DNA from: Nocardioides soli
GTDB taxonomy: Bacteria; Actinomycetota; Actinomycetes; Propionibacteriales; Nocardioidaceae
NCBI RefSeq assembly: GCF_014191495.1
Contig: NZ_JACHWR010000002.1
Span: forward strand, 1,488,001-1,552,000
Length of the DNA: 64,000 nucleotides
Direction of reading: 5' to 3'
The notes below the pieces were generated by a model. That model saw only the letters and a program-made list of their open reading frames with translations. It ran no database searches and had not been told where the DNA came from. The position numbers and the translations under genes are program-made. Below, in pieces: positions 8,710-18,258 of the stretch (positions within the stretch are counted from its first letter, which is position 1; each line of letters opens with the position of its first letter).

Positions 8710-11700
8710 GTGTCGCAGAATGACTATGCGGCGCAGATCCCGCGCCGCGAGACCAACCTCTCTTTAGAAGGCGGCTACGTGCCGGATCCGGACAGCAATT
8801 CCGACCAGTGCTCCTCGGCGCCGAGCGCGGGTACCGGCCAACCGGCGCCTGAGGCTTTGGCGACGGCCGCCACTGCTGCAAAGAATGCGACGGCAAAGGC
8901 GCCAGCGAAAAGGGCCTCGGCCAAGAAGAAGATGCCGGCGAAGAAGACAGCGGCCGAGTCCGTCGCACGCCCTGGGATGCAACGTGGCACGACTTCGTCG
9001 ACCGAACGCGCGGGGGTGCACCGAGTCGGGTTGAACGTGTCGGACAGGCTGAAGTGGATCTTCCGAGAGCAGCCGACCGATGACTACGGCATCGACGGAC
9101 ACATCGAGCTCGTCGACGATGACCAGGACGTCACAGGCCGCCTGATCGGGGTCCAGGTCAAGTCCGGCGACTCCTACCTCTACGAGGTCACGCGGTCCAA
9201 GACAGAGCCGGGATGGCACTACCGGGCCGACAGCAACCACCTCGCGTACTGGCTGGGACACTGCCTCCCGGTGATCGTCACGTTCGTTGACGGCGAGCAG
9301 AACTCGTACTGGCAGGTGGTCACTCCCGCGAACATCAAAGAGGAGGCCAAGGGCTTCACCATCTGGGTGCCCGAGACGAACCGACTCGACAGTGAGGCAA
9401 AGAAGGCCCTGCAGGCCTTCGCAACGACTTGGCGAAGCCTGGACACGAGCCTTCCGGACAACTACCGAGAGCTGCCCTCTGGGGCAACAGCTTGTCTCAA
9501 GCGAGCTGAGCCGATCGACGGATTTGCCGTCGCACGCCTCGCCGACATCCTCGCTCGAGGTTCAAGCAACGCACGGTTCACTGCGGAGGCAATCGTTTCC
9601 AGCACGCCGAGCTGGATCACCGGCAGCGCAGTCGCCGAAGATCTGTGGCTCGCGGTGGCCACTTACGCCTACGAGCACAACCACGGGCCGATCGCATCTA
9701 AGGCTTTCGCTCAAGCAGCTGCACAGAACGGGCCGCGCCGTGGACGCTCTCTAGCGTTCGCCGGGCTCGCGGTCATCACCCACAGCCGCGATCAGGCTCG
9801 TCCGTTTCTGCTGCAGGCCGTCAACGCAGGCGAGACGCTTCTGTCCGCCGTCGGCCTCAGCATGATCGACGTCCCCGTCGACGACGCGCGTGCGGTCCCG
9901 GTACCAGCGGCGATCGCCTCGGCCGACCCCGACGAGATCGACAAAGAACCTACCGTGCTGAATTTCCTCGCCGAACTGGCGCTACGAAGCCAAGACACCA
10001 CCCGAGCAGTCCAACTCCGGGAGAAGGCTGTCGCTGCGAGCAGCGAACCCGGAGGCAGCATGAACCTGGCACTCGCAAGCACGCTCTGGCGCCAACTGCG
10101 GGAGGTCGGCGACCGGAACGCCGCAGTGCGCCGCCGCGCCATCGCTCTCGTGCAGGAGACGGTCGAAGCTCGCCGGATGTGGCACGGTCCAAGCGATGAG
10201 GCCCTCGAGCTTCTGCTCGACATCTTCAACACGGCCGGGATGTTCAAGGAGGCCCTCGCCGCAGCACTGCCCGACGCCGAAGGAGGTAGTGCGCTGGCAC
10301 ACGAGGTAACCACCGCAGTCGCGCGACGTGGCGCGCTCGCGGCCCAAGCCATCGGGGACAAGAGCGCCAGCGCACACTTTCGGGAGGTCCTGGGTGACAG
10401 CCCCGAGCGCAAGGAGCTCGACGCCCTCGTCCAAGATGTCGTGCCGGCGTCGCGCGACGAGCGACTCCGCCGCTGGTCAGAGCTCCTGAAGGAGGCACCG
10501 GACGACCAGATGAGGTCACGAATCGTTGCACGCATCGTCAGGCTCGGAGCGTGGACCGAGGCTGCCGACGACATGGAGAGCCGCTCGGTGCTGCCACCAT
10601 TCCAGGCCGATATCTTCCGTGCGATCTACCAGGCCAACGATCCCACCCAAGACCAGCAACTCGGAGTGAGCAAGCTTCGCGACCTTGCCAGGAAGTCTTC
10701 CCTCGCCGCGTACGAACTCATCCAACACCTCGAGGAGACCGCCGAACCAGCCCAAGCGATCAGGGCCGCAGAGGAGCTCACCCAGCACTGGGGCGACACC
10801 ACGCTCGCGGAGCAGCTCGTCGACCTCCACTGGCGTCTCGGTGACCCAGGCAAGGCCGTGGCCCTGGTGACCCAGTACGTCCGCGACGACGCTTTCGCTG
10901 ACAGCACCCGCGCCGACATGGGCCGCCGAGCAGCCGACTACCTCGCCCGCAACGGCAACCACGACGAAGCAGTCGACCTCGCACGGGCAGGTCTCGCCGT
11001 CACCAGCGACGACGACTTGGCGTGGACCCTAATTGAGAACCTCCACGCCCTCGGACGGATACCCGAGGCACGCGACGAGCTGTCCCGGCGGCAGCCTGCT
11101 CCGAGCGTCGAGTACGAGCGCCGCCTGTGGGTCGAACTCCGTCTCGGCACCCATCTCGAGACCGCCGACGCCTGGGCGCTCGTCGGGTTGATCCGACAGC
11201 AACCGGCCGGGACTCTTCGGTCCGATATGACCGCACTGCTAGTTCGCGAGGTGCTGCAGAGCACCCCAGAAGGAGTCACCTATCCCGAGGATTTGGTCAC
11301 GGCGACCCGTGACCTTCAAGACAGCGAGGGCCTCCACCCGCAGGAGGCCGAACTCAGCACCGACGCGCTCCTGCGCGAACGTGTCGTCCGCCCCCTCGCA
11401 GCTGCGGGCGACTACCCCAAGGCGCTGGCAGCCTACGTTGCAGGAACTCAGCCGCTCGCCGACGTCGCCCAAGCGACCAACCAGACCTGGAGCGCTGTCG
11501 TGCTGCAGCGGCCAGCCGGCGTCCACGCGGTCAGCGACCTCGCCCCCGGACTGAGAGCCGTCGGGCAGCAGGCTGCCGAGGTTGCGCTGAGCCAGCAGCA
11601 ATGCGCCATCGACATCGCGGCCCTGTACACCCTGATCCTGCTCAAGGACGACGACCGCCTCCGGATTCGGGGCGAGCTCACGAGTCTGACGCTGCCCGCA

Positions 11701-12117
11701 TCGTTCGCTAGAGATGTGAGCCGGACCCGAGCCCAAGTCCGCGCGATCATCACCGCCGACCGAACCCTGGGCATCAACAGTGCCGGCCACGCGGCATGGA
11801 TCACGCCGTCATTCAAGCAACGAGCGGAGCTCCAACGCGCCGCTGACCTTCTCGAACAGCAGGCCGATGCCGCTCACACCGCCGCAACCGCCCCGGCCGC
11901 ACCCTACTCGCAGCTGGCAGCACTCGCCCAGAAGGCCTCGCTGACGGTCTGGTGCGACGACAACGCGGGCCGCCAAATGCTCCGCGGCCGAGGCGTCGCG
12001 ACGTTTTCCACCGTTGATCTACTTTCAGTTCTGGCACCCCATCTCAACCTACGAGCCATCAGCCAGCATCTCGCAACACAGCAGGTCGTCGACCGGGGCT
12101 GCTGCACCGATCTGTGA
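8710..12117 (+). pseudogene. DUF4365 nuclease-helical repeat-PIN protein, 5' part, broken by an IS
   Basis: The reading frame starts at a GTG and runs 1135 codons, but its last eight codons (from 12095) belong to the inserted IS. After a K/A-rich tail resembling histone H1 (about 57-82), residues 100-250 match DUF4365, a PD-(D/E)xK-like nuclease domain: D-D-Y-G-I-D-G-H-I-E (124-133) and G-V-Q-V-K (147-151) supply the likely active site. Then come about 800 residues of alpha-helical, TPR/ARM-like repeats. From about residue 1078 a PIN-like segment begins, T-V-W-C-D-D-N-A-G-R-Q...G-V-A-T-F-S-T. The insertion stops the protein within this segment. Removing the IS and one ACC target copy joins codon 1129 in frame to 15828-16354, which restores a protein of 1303 residues. 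Genes of this make-up are common in defence regions; the role here is inferred. Confidence 0.8.
12092..12094. repeat. IS3 target-site duplication, left copy (ACC)
   Basis: ACC at 12092-12094 abuts the left end of the IS and is repeated at 15825-15827 just after the right end. A 3-bp duplication is usual for IS3-family elements. Keeping one copy restores the host reading frame. Confidence 0.85.
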
Positions 12118-12200
12118 CAGTCGGTTAGGCGGCCTGTTCGGCCAGCGGGGGCTGCTGCACCGATCTGTGACAGTCGGTTAGGCGGCCTGTTCGGCCAGCG
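12095..12200. repeat. 53-base tandem duplication of the IS3 left end
   Basis: Bases 12095-12147 are repeated exactly at 12148-12200. Each copy holds the terminal inverted repeat (GGGGCTGCTGCACCGATCTG...) and the last codons and stop of orfB (L-A-E-Q-A-A-stop, reversed). The duplication starts at the terminal base of the element, so it is a doubled IS end, not a random repeat. Confidence 0.9.
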
Positions 12201-13114
12201 TGGTCATGATGGCTTCGTACTCGATGGGGGTCAATCGGCCGAGTCGGGCTTGGCGTCGTCGGCGGTGGTAGGTCCGCTCGATCCAGGTCACGATCGCGAT
12301 GCGGAGCTCCTCGCGGTTGGCCCACTTCTGCCGGTCGAGGACGTTGTGTTGGAGCAGGCTGAAGAAGCTCTCCATGGCCGCGTTGTCGCCGGCTGAGCCG
12401 ACCTGGCCCATGGAGCCGAGCATCTGGTGGCGCCACAACGACTGCTGCAGCTTCCGACTCCGAAACTGGCCGCCCCTGTCTGAGTGCAGCTTGCAGCCGG
12501 CCACCGATCCACCCCCAGCAGTGCGCCTGGCGACGGCGGACTCGAGTGCGTCAACCGCGAGCTGGGAGGTCATCCGGGAGTCGATGGAGTAGCCCACGAT
12601 CCGGTTGGACCACACGTCCTTGACCGCGCAGATGTAGAGCTTCCCGACCGCGGTCGGGTGCTCAGAGATGTCGGTGAGCCAGAGCTGGTTCGGACCGGGT
12701 GCGGTGAACTCGCGGCGAACCAGGTCGTCGTGGGCGGGCGCACCGGGCAGGTCCTTCTTCCCGCGGCGCTTCTTGCCGAAGACGCACCACCACTCGTTGC
12801 TCGAGCAGATCTTCCACACCGTCCGCTCGGACACCTGGTGGCCAGCGTCGGTGATCTCGTCGAAGAGCAGCCGGTAGCCGAACTCGGGGTCCTCGCGGTG
12901 GGCGTCGAAGATCGCGTTCGCGAGGTAGGCCTCCTCGAGTTCGCTGTCGGTGACCGGGCAGGCGAGCCAGGCGTAGTAGTGCTGGCGGTGGAGCTTGAGC
13001 ACCCGGCACGCCACCGCGACCGGTACCCGGAGCGGGGCACCGGCCGCGGCGAGCTCTCTCACGAGCGGGTAGAGCCTTTTCCCGGTAGCTGGGCCTGCGA
13101 CAGGTAAGCCGCAG
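12178..13114 (-). pseudogene. IS3 OrfB transposase (DDE integrase), separated from orfA
   Basis: This frame encodes the catalytic half of an IS3 transposase. The rve integrase core shows the DDE triad: D in W-L-T-D-I-S-E-H, D in K-L-H-S-D-R-G-G-Q-F, and E in N-A-A-M-E-S-F-F, spaced as in the family. An HTH_21-type region (Y-A-W-L...F-G-Y-R-L-L-F-D-E-I) precedes it. In IS3 elements OrfB is made as an OrfAB fusion by -1 frameshifting near the end of orfA. Here the orfA 3' end (A-Y-L-S-Q-A-Q-L-P-G-K, ending near 13059) remains on this side of the IS21 insertion, while its 5' part is at 15500-15756. The DDE domain is intact but is cut off from its normal start. Confidence 0.85.
13111..13114. repeat. 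IS21 target-site duplication, left copy (GCAG)
   Basis: GCAG at 13111-13114 is repeated at 15500-15503. Joining the flanks over a single GCAG restores the orfA codons for E-V-L-R-R-A-A-A-Y-L-S-Q in one frame. Confidence 0.9.
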
Positions 13115-13252
13115 TGATGGCGCTCAGCTGAATCTCCCCAGTTCTGCTCACTGAAATTCCCCACCCCGTGGCTCCACCGGAAGCGGGTGGGGCTCCTTCG
13201 AAGATGGCGGTCTCTGACCACGCGCCGTCTACCGAAGGAGCCCTCGCTTCCC

Positions 13253-14602
13253 ATGCTGACACGGGAGGAAGACATCGACGCTCACGCGTTGCGCCGGCAG
13301 GGCTGGACGATCTCCGCGATCGCCCGGCACCTGGGCCGGGACAGGAAGACCATCCGCGCCTACCTGAACGACGAGCGGGTCGCCGGCGAACGCAAGCCCG
13401 CCGGCGACGACCCGTTCGAGCCGTACTTCGACTACGTCCGCGCGCGCCTGACCGAGGACCCCCACCTGTGGGCGATGACGTTGTTCGACGAGGTGGTCGG
13501 GCTGGGCTATGACCGGTCGTATCCGACGTTCACCCGCCAGATCCGCACCCGGGAGCTGCGGCCGCACTGCGAGCCGTGCTCGGCGACGAAGGGCCGGGCG
13601 AACGCGCCGATCGAGCACCCGCCGGGTGAGGAGACCCAGTGGGACTGGCTCGAGCTGCCCGACCCGCCCGCGGCGTGGGGCTGGGGCAAGAACGCGCACC
13701 TGTTGGTCGGTGCGCTCGCCCACTCCAGCAAGTGGCGCGGCCACCTCGCAGCATCCGAGCAGCAGCCGCACCTGATCGCCGGGCTCGACGCCGTCACCCG
13801 GAAGCTGGGCGGGCTCACTCGGAAGTGGCGCTTCGACCGGATGACCACGGTGTGCCACCCCGAGTCGGGGAAGGTGACCGCGACGTTCGCCGCAGTCGCC
13901 AAGCACTACGGGGTGTCCGTGGCGATCTGCCCGCCCCGACGGGGCAATCGCAAGGGCGTGGTGGAGAAGTCCAACCACACCGCCGCGCAACGCTGGTGGC
14001 GCACCCTGCCCGACGACATCACCATCGAAGAGGCGCAGGCCTCGCTGGACCGGTTCTGTGAACTGCGGGGTGATGCCCGGCTGCGTCCCTCCGCCGTCGA
14101 TGGCCGCGCCAGCGTGCTCACGGTCGCGGAACGCGAGCCGTTGACCCCGGTGCCGACCAGCCCATTCCCCGCCACGATCAGCGAGGAACGGACGGTGTCT
14201 GCTCAGGCGCTGGTCGCCTGGCGCGGGAACTTCTACTCCGTCCCGCCGGAGCTGGCCCGCGCCCAGGTCGTCGTGTCCCAGCGGCTCGGTGAACAGCACA
14301 TCGACATCGTCACCACCAGCGGGATCGTCATCGCCCGCCACGAACTCGCACCCGACGGTGCTGGGGTGATGGTGCGCGACCACGGCCACGTGATCGCCCT
14401 CGAGCAGCTCGTCCTCGCAGGACACGACACCTCCCGCCCGCACCGCCGCAAGGAACGCATCCCACCCGGCCCCGCGGCACGCGCGGCCGCCGAGCAACTG
14501 CGCGCCCGCAACGACGCCACCGACACCGCGATCAGCGACGACGTGGTGATCGACCTGTCCAAGTACGACCGAGCAGCAACCGGAAGGAACACCCTCACAT
14601 GA
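13253..14602 (+). CDS. istA: IS21-family transposase IstA
   Basis: The 449-residue product begins with a helix-turn-helix (D-I-D-A-H-A-L-R-R-Q-G-W-T-I-S-A-I-A-R, then L-G-R-D-R-K-T-I-R-A-Y-L) that binds the element ends. It continues with an rve/DDE core: the Q-W-D-W aspartate region (about 125), the F-D-R-M segment, and N-R-K-G-V-V-E-K-S with the catalytic glutamate. The C-terminal beta-rich part (R-G-N-F-Y-S-V-P-P-E-L) is the usual Mu-transposase-like domain. I chose the ATG at 13253 because GAAGGAG precedes it and family proteins start M-L-T-R-E-E; the frame is open from 13187. It overlaps istB by four bases. Confidence 0.93.
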   Translation: MLTREEDIDAHALRRQGWTISAIARHLGRDRKTIRAYLNDERVAGERKPAGDDPFEPYFDYVRARLTEDPHLWAMTLFDEVVGLGYDRSYPTFTRQIRTRELRPHCEPCSATKGRANAPIEHPPGEETQWDWLELPDPPAAWGWGKNAHLLVGALAHSSKWRGHLAASEQQPHLIAGLDAVTRKLGGLTRKWRFDRMTTVCHPESGKVTATFAAVAKHYGVSVAICPPRRGNRKGVVEKSNHTAAQRWWRTLPDDITIEEAQASLDRFCELRGDARLRPSAVDGRASVLTVAEREPLTPVPTSPFPATISEERTVSAQALVAWRGNFYSVPPELARAQVVVSQRLGEQHIDIVTTSGIVIARHELAPDGAGVMVRDHGHVIALEQLVLAGHDTSRPHRRKERIPPGPAARAAAEQLRARNDATDTAISDDVVIDLSKYDRAATGRNTLT

Positions 14603-15438
14603 CCGACTCCCTGACCATGCCGACGTCCCCACCGATGAGCGGCGCCCAGGCCAGCCTGTACCAGCAGCTGCGCGGCCACCTCGCCACGCTGAAGCTCACC
14701 GCCGCTGCCGAGCACCTGCCCGGCGTGCTCGCCCAGGCCGAAGCCGAGCAGTGGTCGATGACCGCGACACTCGAGCACCTGCTGGCCCGCGAGGTCGAAG
14801 CCACCGAAGCACGCAAGCTCGCCGGCCGCCTGCGGTTCGCATCCCTGCCGACGCCCGCGACCCTGGCGGACTTCGACTTCGACGCCGCCCCCGGCGTCGA
14901 CAAGAAGCTCGTCGACGAGCTCGCGACCTGCCGCTACCTCGACACCGCGACCAACGTGCTGCTGATCGGCCCGCCCGGCGTCGGGAAGACCCACCTGGCC
15001 GTCGGGCTCGGCCGCGCTGCAGCCGAAGCCGGGTACCGGACCTACTTCACCACCGCCGCCGACCTCGCCGCCCGCTGCCACCGCGCCGCGATCGAGGGAC
15101 GCTGGGCCACCACCATGCGATTCTTCGCCGGCCCCACCCTGCTCGTGATCGACGAGCTCGGCTACCTGCCGTTACCCGGCGAAGCAGCCTCCGCGCTGTT
15201 CCAGGTCGTGTCCCAGCGCTACCTGAAGACCAGCATCGTCTTGACCACCAACCGCGGCGTCGCGTCCTGGGGTGAGGTTCTCGGCGACACCACCGTCGCC
15301 GCCGCCATGCTCGACCGGCTCCTGCATCGCTCCGTGGTGCTCAACCTCGACGGCGACTCCTACCGCCTACGCGACCACCACGCCAAGAACGACGCACTCC
15401 GTCACGCCGCGACCGGCACACGCCGACCGCTACAGTGA
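14599..15438 (+). CDS. istB: IS21-family helper ATPase IstB
   Basis: The 279-residue AAA+ ATPase shows Walker A G-P-P-G-V-G-K-T-H (about 124-132) and Walker B L-L-V-I-D-E-L-G-Y-L (about 180-189), with sensor-type T-T-N-R downstream. IstB is the DnaC-like target-selection helper of IS21 elements. It assembles on DNA and brings IstA to the target. The start codon overlaps the istA stop (ATGA), which is the standard translational coupling for this pair. The length is normal and no frameshift is visible. Confidence 0.95.
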   Translation: MTDSLTMPTSPPMSGAQASLYQQLRGHLATLKLTAAAEHLPGVLAQAEAEQWSMTATLEHLLAREVEATEARKLAGRLRFASLPTPATLADFDFDAAPGVDKKLVDELATCRYLDTATNVLLIGPPGVGKTHLAVGLGRAAAEAGYRTYFTTAADLAARCHRAAIEGRWATTMRFFAGPTLLVIDELGYLPLPGEAASALFQVVSQRYLKTSIVLTTNRGVASWGEVLGDTTVAAAMLDRLLHRSVVLNLDGDSYRLRDHHAKNDALRHAATGTRRPLQ

Positions 15439-15499
15439 CACCCGCCCAGGGTGGGGAATTTCGATGAGCGCCCCTGGGGAATTTCGACGAGCGCCATCA

Positions 15500-15756
15500 G
15501 CAGCCCGACGCAGTACCTCGTTCTCCTGCTCCAGGAGCCGGTTGCGACGCTTCAACTCACGCAATTCGCGGGACTCGTCGGTGGTGACGCCGGGCTTCAC
15601 GCCGTCCTCGACATCAGCCTGACGAAGCCACTTCGAGATCGTCATCTCGTGGACTCCGAAGTCGGTCGCGACCTGGGCCAGCGTCACCCCAGGACCACGA
15701 CTACGGGCGACCCGGACGACGTCCTCACGGAACTCGCGGGGGTAGGGCTTGGGCAC
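15500..15756 (-). pseudogene. IS3 OrfA, 5' fragment
   Basis: The frame starts at a GTG (15756) preceded by AAGGA and encodes P-K-P-Y-P-R-E-F-R-E-D-V-V-R-V-A, then a helix-turn-helix (L-A-Q-V-A-T-D-F-G-V-H-E-M-T-I-S-K-W-L) and the leucine-zipper segment (E-L-K-R-R-N-R-L-L-E-Q-E-N-E-V-L-R-R-A-A). These are the DNA-binding and oligomerisation parts of IS3 OrfA. The gene is cut after A-A by the IS21 element. The final codons lie at about 13059-13114, so the protein is split and would read into IS21 sequence (to 15430). Confidence 0.88.
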
Positions 15757-15824
15757 AGCAACATCCTTCCAGCCTGACAACTCGTCAAGCGATCTCAGAT
15801 GTCACAGATCCGCTCATCAGCCCC

Positions 15825-16354
15825 ACCTGCCTCTGAGCGGTCACCAAGTCGTCGCCTTGGGCCTTCAACACGGATGGGGCTCTCTGGAGGATCGAACTCC
15901 GGTCCACGGGGTCCTGCTACGCGAAGGATGGTGGAACAACAAGAACCGCCAGCCCAAGTCAGGTGGCCCGTCTCCCCTCGGTACGCCCGAACAGGAGTGG
16001 GCGCCTGCCTGGGAGCTGGACTGGGTTCTCGTCGCCGAGGCAGCCGCAGCTTGTTCTGCGAAGGACCTCACTGAAGTCACGAGGGCTGCCGTGCACGGCC
16101 TACGAGCGAGCGTGACCTCCGGGCTGCAGCCGCCGAGTCACCTCCGGCTGCTCGTCCTTGCCCTCGAGGCATGCCATCTGGCCGGCGCGACACCCAATCG
16201 TGACTATCTCGACCGCGTTGCAGCGGAGGTACCCGCAGGGACTGCACCCGATCCGGCCGTCGTCCGGGCCGCCTTAGCTACTCATCTGGCAGTAACAGGC
16301 GTCGATGCGCCCAATGATGTAGCGGTTCGCCTCCTCCCATGGGTTCCGTTCTAG
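15825..16354 (+). pseudogene. 3' fragment of the DUF4365/PIN protein, beyond the IS
   Basis: After the right ACC target copy the host gene resumes as T-G-C-C-T-C-T-G..., giving P-L-S-G-H-Q-V-V-A-L-G-L-Q-H-G-W-G-S-L and then L-L-R-E-G-W-W-N-N. The order (V-V-D)-L-P-L-...-A-L-...-G-W-...-W-W fits, from memory, the end of PIN-like tails on TPR-rich defence proteins. Joined to codon 1129 of the 5' part it is in frame and ends at the TAG at 16352-16354. The remaining 174 residues include an amphipathic region with E-L-D-W-V-L-V-A-E-A-A-A-A. On its own this fragment has no good start site, so I treat it as the stranded 3' end. Confidence 0.75.
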
Positions 16355-16443
16355 GCGACCGGGCTGGCCGAACTCGGTTCGAGCAGAAGGGCCGGCTGCG
16401 CACGTACTGGTCCGTCACACGCGGTCTGAGGAGGCACCTGAGC

Positions 16444-16467
16444 GCGGCATGGTTTGGCTCCGCCCGC
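16444..16467 (+). repeat. 24-base direct repeat, copy 2
   Basis: It matches 8405-8428 at 22 of 24 positions in the same orientation, starting GCGGCATGGT and ending GGCTCCGCCCGC. It lies just past the end of the disrupted DUF4365/PIN gene. Confidence 0.5.
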
Positions 16468-16548
16468 TCGGCAGCAGATCCGTTCGTCGGGGCTCGGCTA
16501 CCGGGACCCATGCCGCCCCGACACACGTCGAGCCAAGCGGACGCGCGG

Positions 16549-18258
16549 TCACGTCGCCAGGCGCAGAATGTGGCCGAGGTGATGCTCCACCTGGGGCGCC
16601 CCTTCGGGCACGCCGTCGTCGTAATCAGAGGCCGAGGCGACCACGTCCGGATACTGGACCGCTGCCGCACGGACGACCGCGTCGGTCGGAAACCAGGGCG
16701 ACAGTTCACGATAAGAACGCTCTGCACGCCGCGACCCATCGACCCTGCTCTCGCGTTCTACCCAAGGGGCGCACGCGAGGACTACGTCGTCCAGACGTTC
16801 GGGTGCAGCGTCCAACGCATCCCCAATCGCAGCCGCCACGACCTCAGCCGAAGTCCAGTGCCACCAAGGGTTGAACATCTGCGCACCGTGCACGTAGTTC
16901 CCGACCCACGCGTCTTCCGTCGACCAATCTTGGGCGGCGAGCTCCTCAAGCAGGCTCTCGCGGGCCAGGTCGGCCAGGTCGCCTCGCTCGGCGTCCTTCA
17001 TCTCTCGCCAAAGCTCCATCAACAGGGCGGCTGCAACGACCAACGGCCGCCGCGCACGGTCCTCTCCGATGAGTGCCGTCACCTGTTCGTCGGTGGCGTT
17101 CCGGGCGACCGACGCAGCAAGGCTCGCAACAGAGCCCAACGCGAACCCGTAGGTGGACCAAACCTGCGGTATCAGCGTCACACCGTCGGCCGCCACAACG
17201 AGCTCAGCACGCAGGTCGGGGTCGTACGCCCTTGTCTTCACCCGGGACCACGGTCGCGCGCGCTCCAGGAGGGCGTGGTGGGCCGCCATCGCCTCAGCGA
17301 TAGCTGCACGAGCTTCGTCCGCCTCGCTGACAACAACTTCCGGGATAGCCGGTGGCGCCGGCGGGTTCTCCCCACGTAGCGATGACGCGAGCCCGCCGAC
17401 CGCCGCGCGCACCTCGGCGGCGGCGTCACTCAGCCGGTCCGTGTCTTCGTACGGCGGTTCCCAAGGCCAGGTAGAGGCAGCGGCAAGGAGTTCGTCGGCA
17501 GCACGTGACACCCAGTCGCACCACGGACTCGACCGCACTGATGTGTGACGGGCGGTTGCAACCTTGGCCAGGACGTCCTCGTACAGAGGCCCAACTACCG
17601 CCCGCACCTCATCCAGCGCTGCAAGCACAGCTCGCTGGTGCTGCTGCCGCTCCATGTTCGACGGCTCCACGAACACACGATTGCCCTCGTCGTCGTGCGC
17701 GAACATCATCGCGTTCGCCCGGGCGCGCGTCATGCGCCAAGCCGCAGCAGCAGCTGCCGGCCCAGGTCGGGTGCTCATAGCCCTTAGCGCGAACAACTCT
17801 GCAGCCTCAACGACCGACGTCAACACCGGTGCCGCGATCATCGGGGAGTCGAACGAGACCGCCAACACCTCAGCCGCCTCGTCCTCGTCGATAGGCCAGC
17901 CCTGACGACGGTCGAAGTACTCCTGAATCTGTCCAACCCGCCACTCTTGCAGCAACTCCGGCGAGAACCGTGTCTCGTGCTCATCGATCTCATACGAGTG
18001 CGGGATACACATCAGGAGCAGGTTCTCGGCCGACCGATTGTCTTCCGACGACATCCCCGGCTTCCAGCGCGGTCCGCCCGGCTGCCGAGCGTGGATGTGC
18101 GAGACCCGGCTGTTGAGGACGGGTCGCGCAACACCCGCTTCTTGCCGGTACAGCCATTCGGTGCACTCCGGCTGTGCGCAGGTGAACGCGTGCGAGTAAA
18201 GCTCACGCACCGTCGCTAAAGTCGGCCTCGGGTGAGCGACTTCCTCCGCATCAGGCAC
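16549..18258 (-). CDS. HNH endonuclease-domain protein
   Basis: The 569-residue protein has an N-terminal HNH module: C27-x4-C32, S-H-I-H-A around H54/H56, then G-G-P-R-W...S-A-E-N79-L-L-L-M-C84-I-P-H87. The cysteines and last histidines are placed to bind zinc and the S-H-I/N/P-H set matches the beta-beta-alpha metal nuclease site. The pattern x-H-I-x-A-x-x-P-G-G-P-R...N-L-L-L-M-C is common in stand-alone HNH proteins of mobile and defence regions. The remaining 470 residues are helical and unrecognised. I prefer the GTG at 18258; an alternative start at 18297 adds 13 residues. The gene lies between the broken DUF4365/PIN gene and two HEPN-like genes on the same strand, which suggests a defence role but does not prove it. 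Confidence 0.75.
   Translation of the reverse strand: MPDAEEVAHPRPTLATVRELYSHAFTCAQPECTEWLYRQEAGVARPVLNSRVSHIHARQPGGPRWKPGMSSEDNRSAENLLLMCIPHSYEIDEHETRFSPELLQEWRVGQIQEYFDRRQGWPIDEDEAAEVLAVSFDSPMIAAPVLTSVVEAAELFALRAMSTRPGPAAAAAAWRMTRARANAMMFAHDDEGNRVFVEPSNMERQQHQRAVLAALDEVRAVVGPLYEDVLAKVATARHTSVRSSPWCDWVSRAADELLAAASTWPWEPPYEDTDRLSDAAAEVRAAVGGLASSLRGENPPAPPAIPEVVVSEADEARAAIAEAMAAHHALLERARPWSRVKTRAYDPDLRAELVVAADGVTLIPQVWSTYGFALGSVASLAASVARNATDEQVTALIGEDRARRPLVVAAALLMELWREMKDAERGDLADLARESLLEELAAQDWSTEDAWVGNYVHGAQMFNPWWHWTSAEVVAAAIGDALDAAPERLDDVVLACAPWVERESRVDGSRRAERSYRELSPWFPTDAVVRAAAVQYPDVVASASDYDDGVPEGAPQVEHHLGHILRLAT

Larger units (their letters stand above)
13115..15499 (+). mobile_element. 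IS21-family insertion sequence inside the IS3 orfA
   Basis: The 2385-bp element has perfect 11-bp terminal inverted repeats, TGATGGCGCTC at 13115-13125 and GAGCGCCATCA at 15489-15499, and a 4-bp GCAG target duplication. It encodes IstA and IstB with the usual ATGA overlap. Each end holds repeated sites of the form GCTCA-N2-GAAATTCCCCACCC (13146-13166 at the left, 15449-15469 reversed at the right, and a second copy next to the right terminus). Such multiple subterminal repeats are a known IS21 feature bound by IstA. Both genes look intact, so the element may be active. Confidence 0.92.
12095..15824 (-). mobile_element. IS3-family insertion sequence, interrupted by an IS21-family element
   Basis: The ends form imperfect terminal inverted repeats of about 25 bases. 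The left end reads GGGGCTGCTGCACCGATCTG and the right end, reversed, reads GGGGCTGATGAGCGGATCTG; both continue with TGACA. The flanks carry a 3-bp ACC duplication. Inside are orfA (5' part at 15500-15756) and orfB (12178-13114) on the minus strand, separated by the IS21 element at 13115-15499. Without that element the IS is about 1.3 kb (including the 53-base end duplication), a normal IS3 size. The left end is duplicated in tandem. With orfA cut in two the element should not be able to transpose by itself. Confidence 0.9.

Noticed and set aside
12095..12200. 53-base tandem repeat as a CRISPR-like array
   Set aside because: The two copies are directly joined without spacers and equal an IS end.
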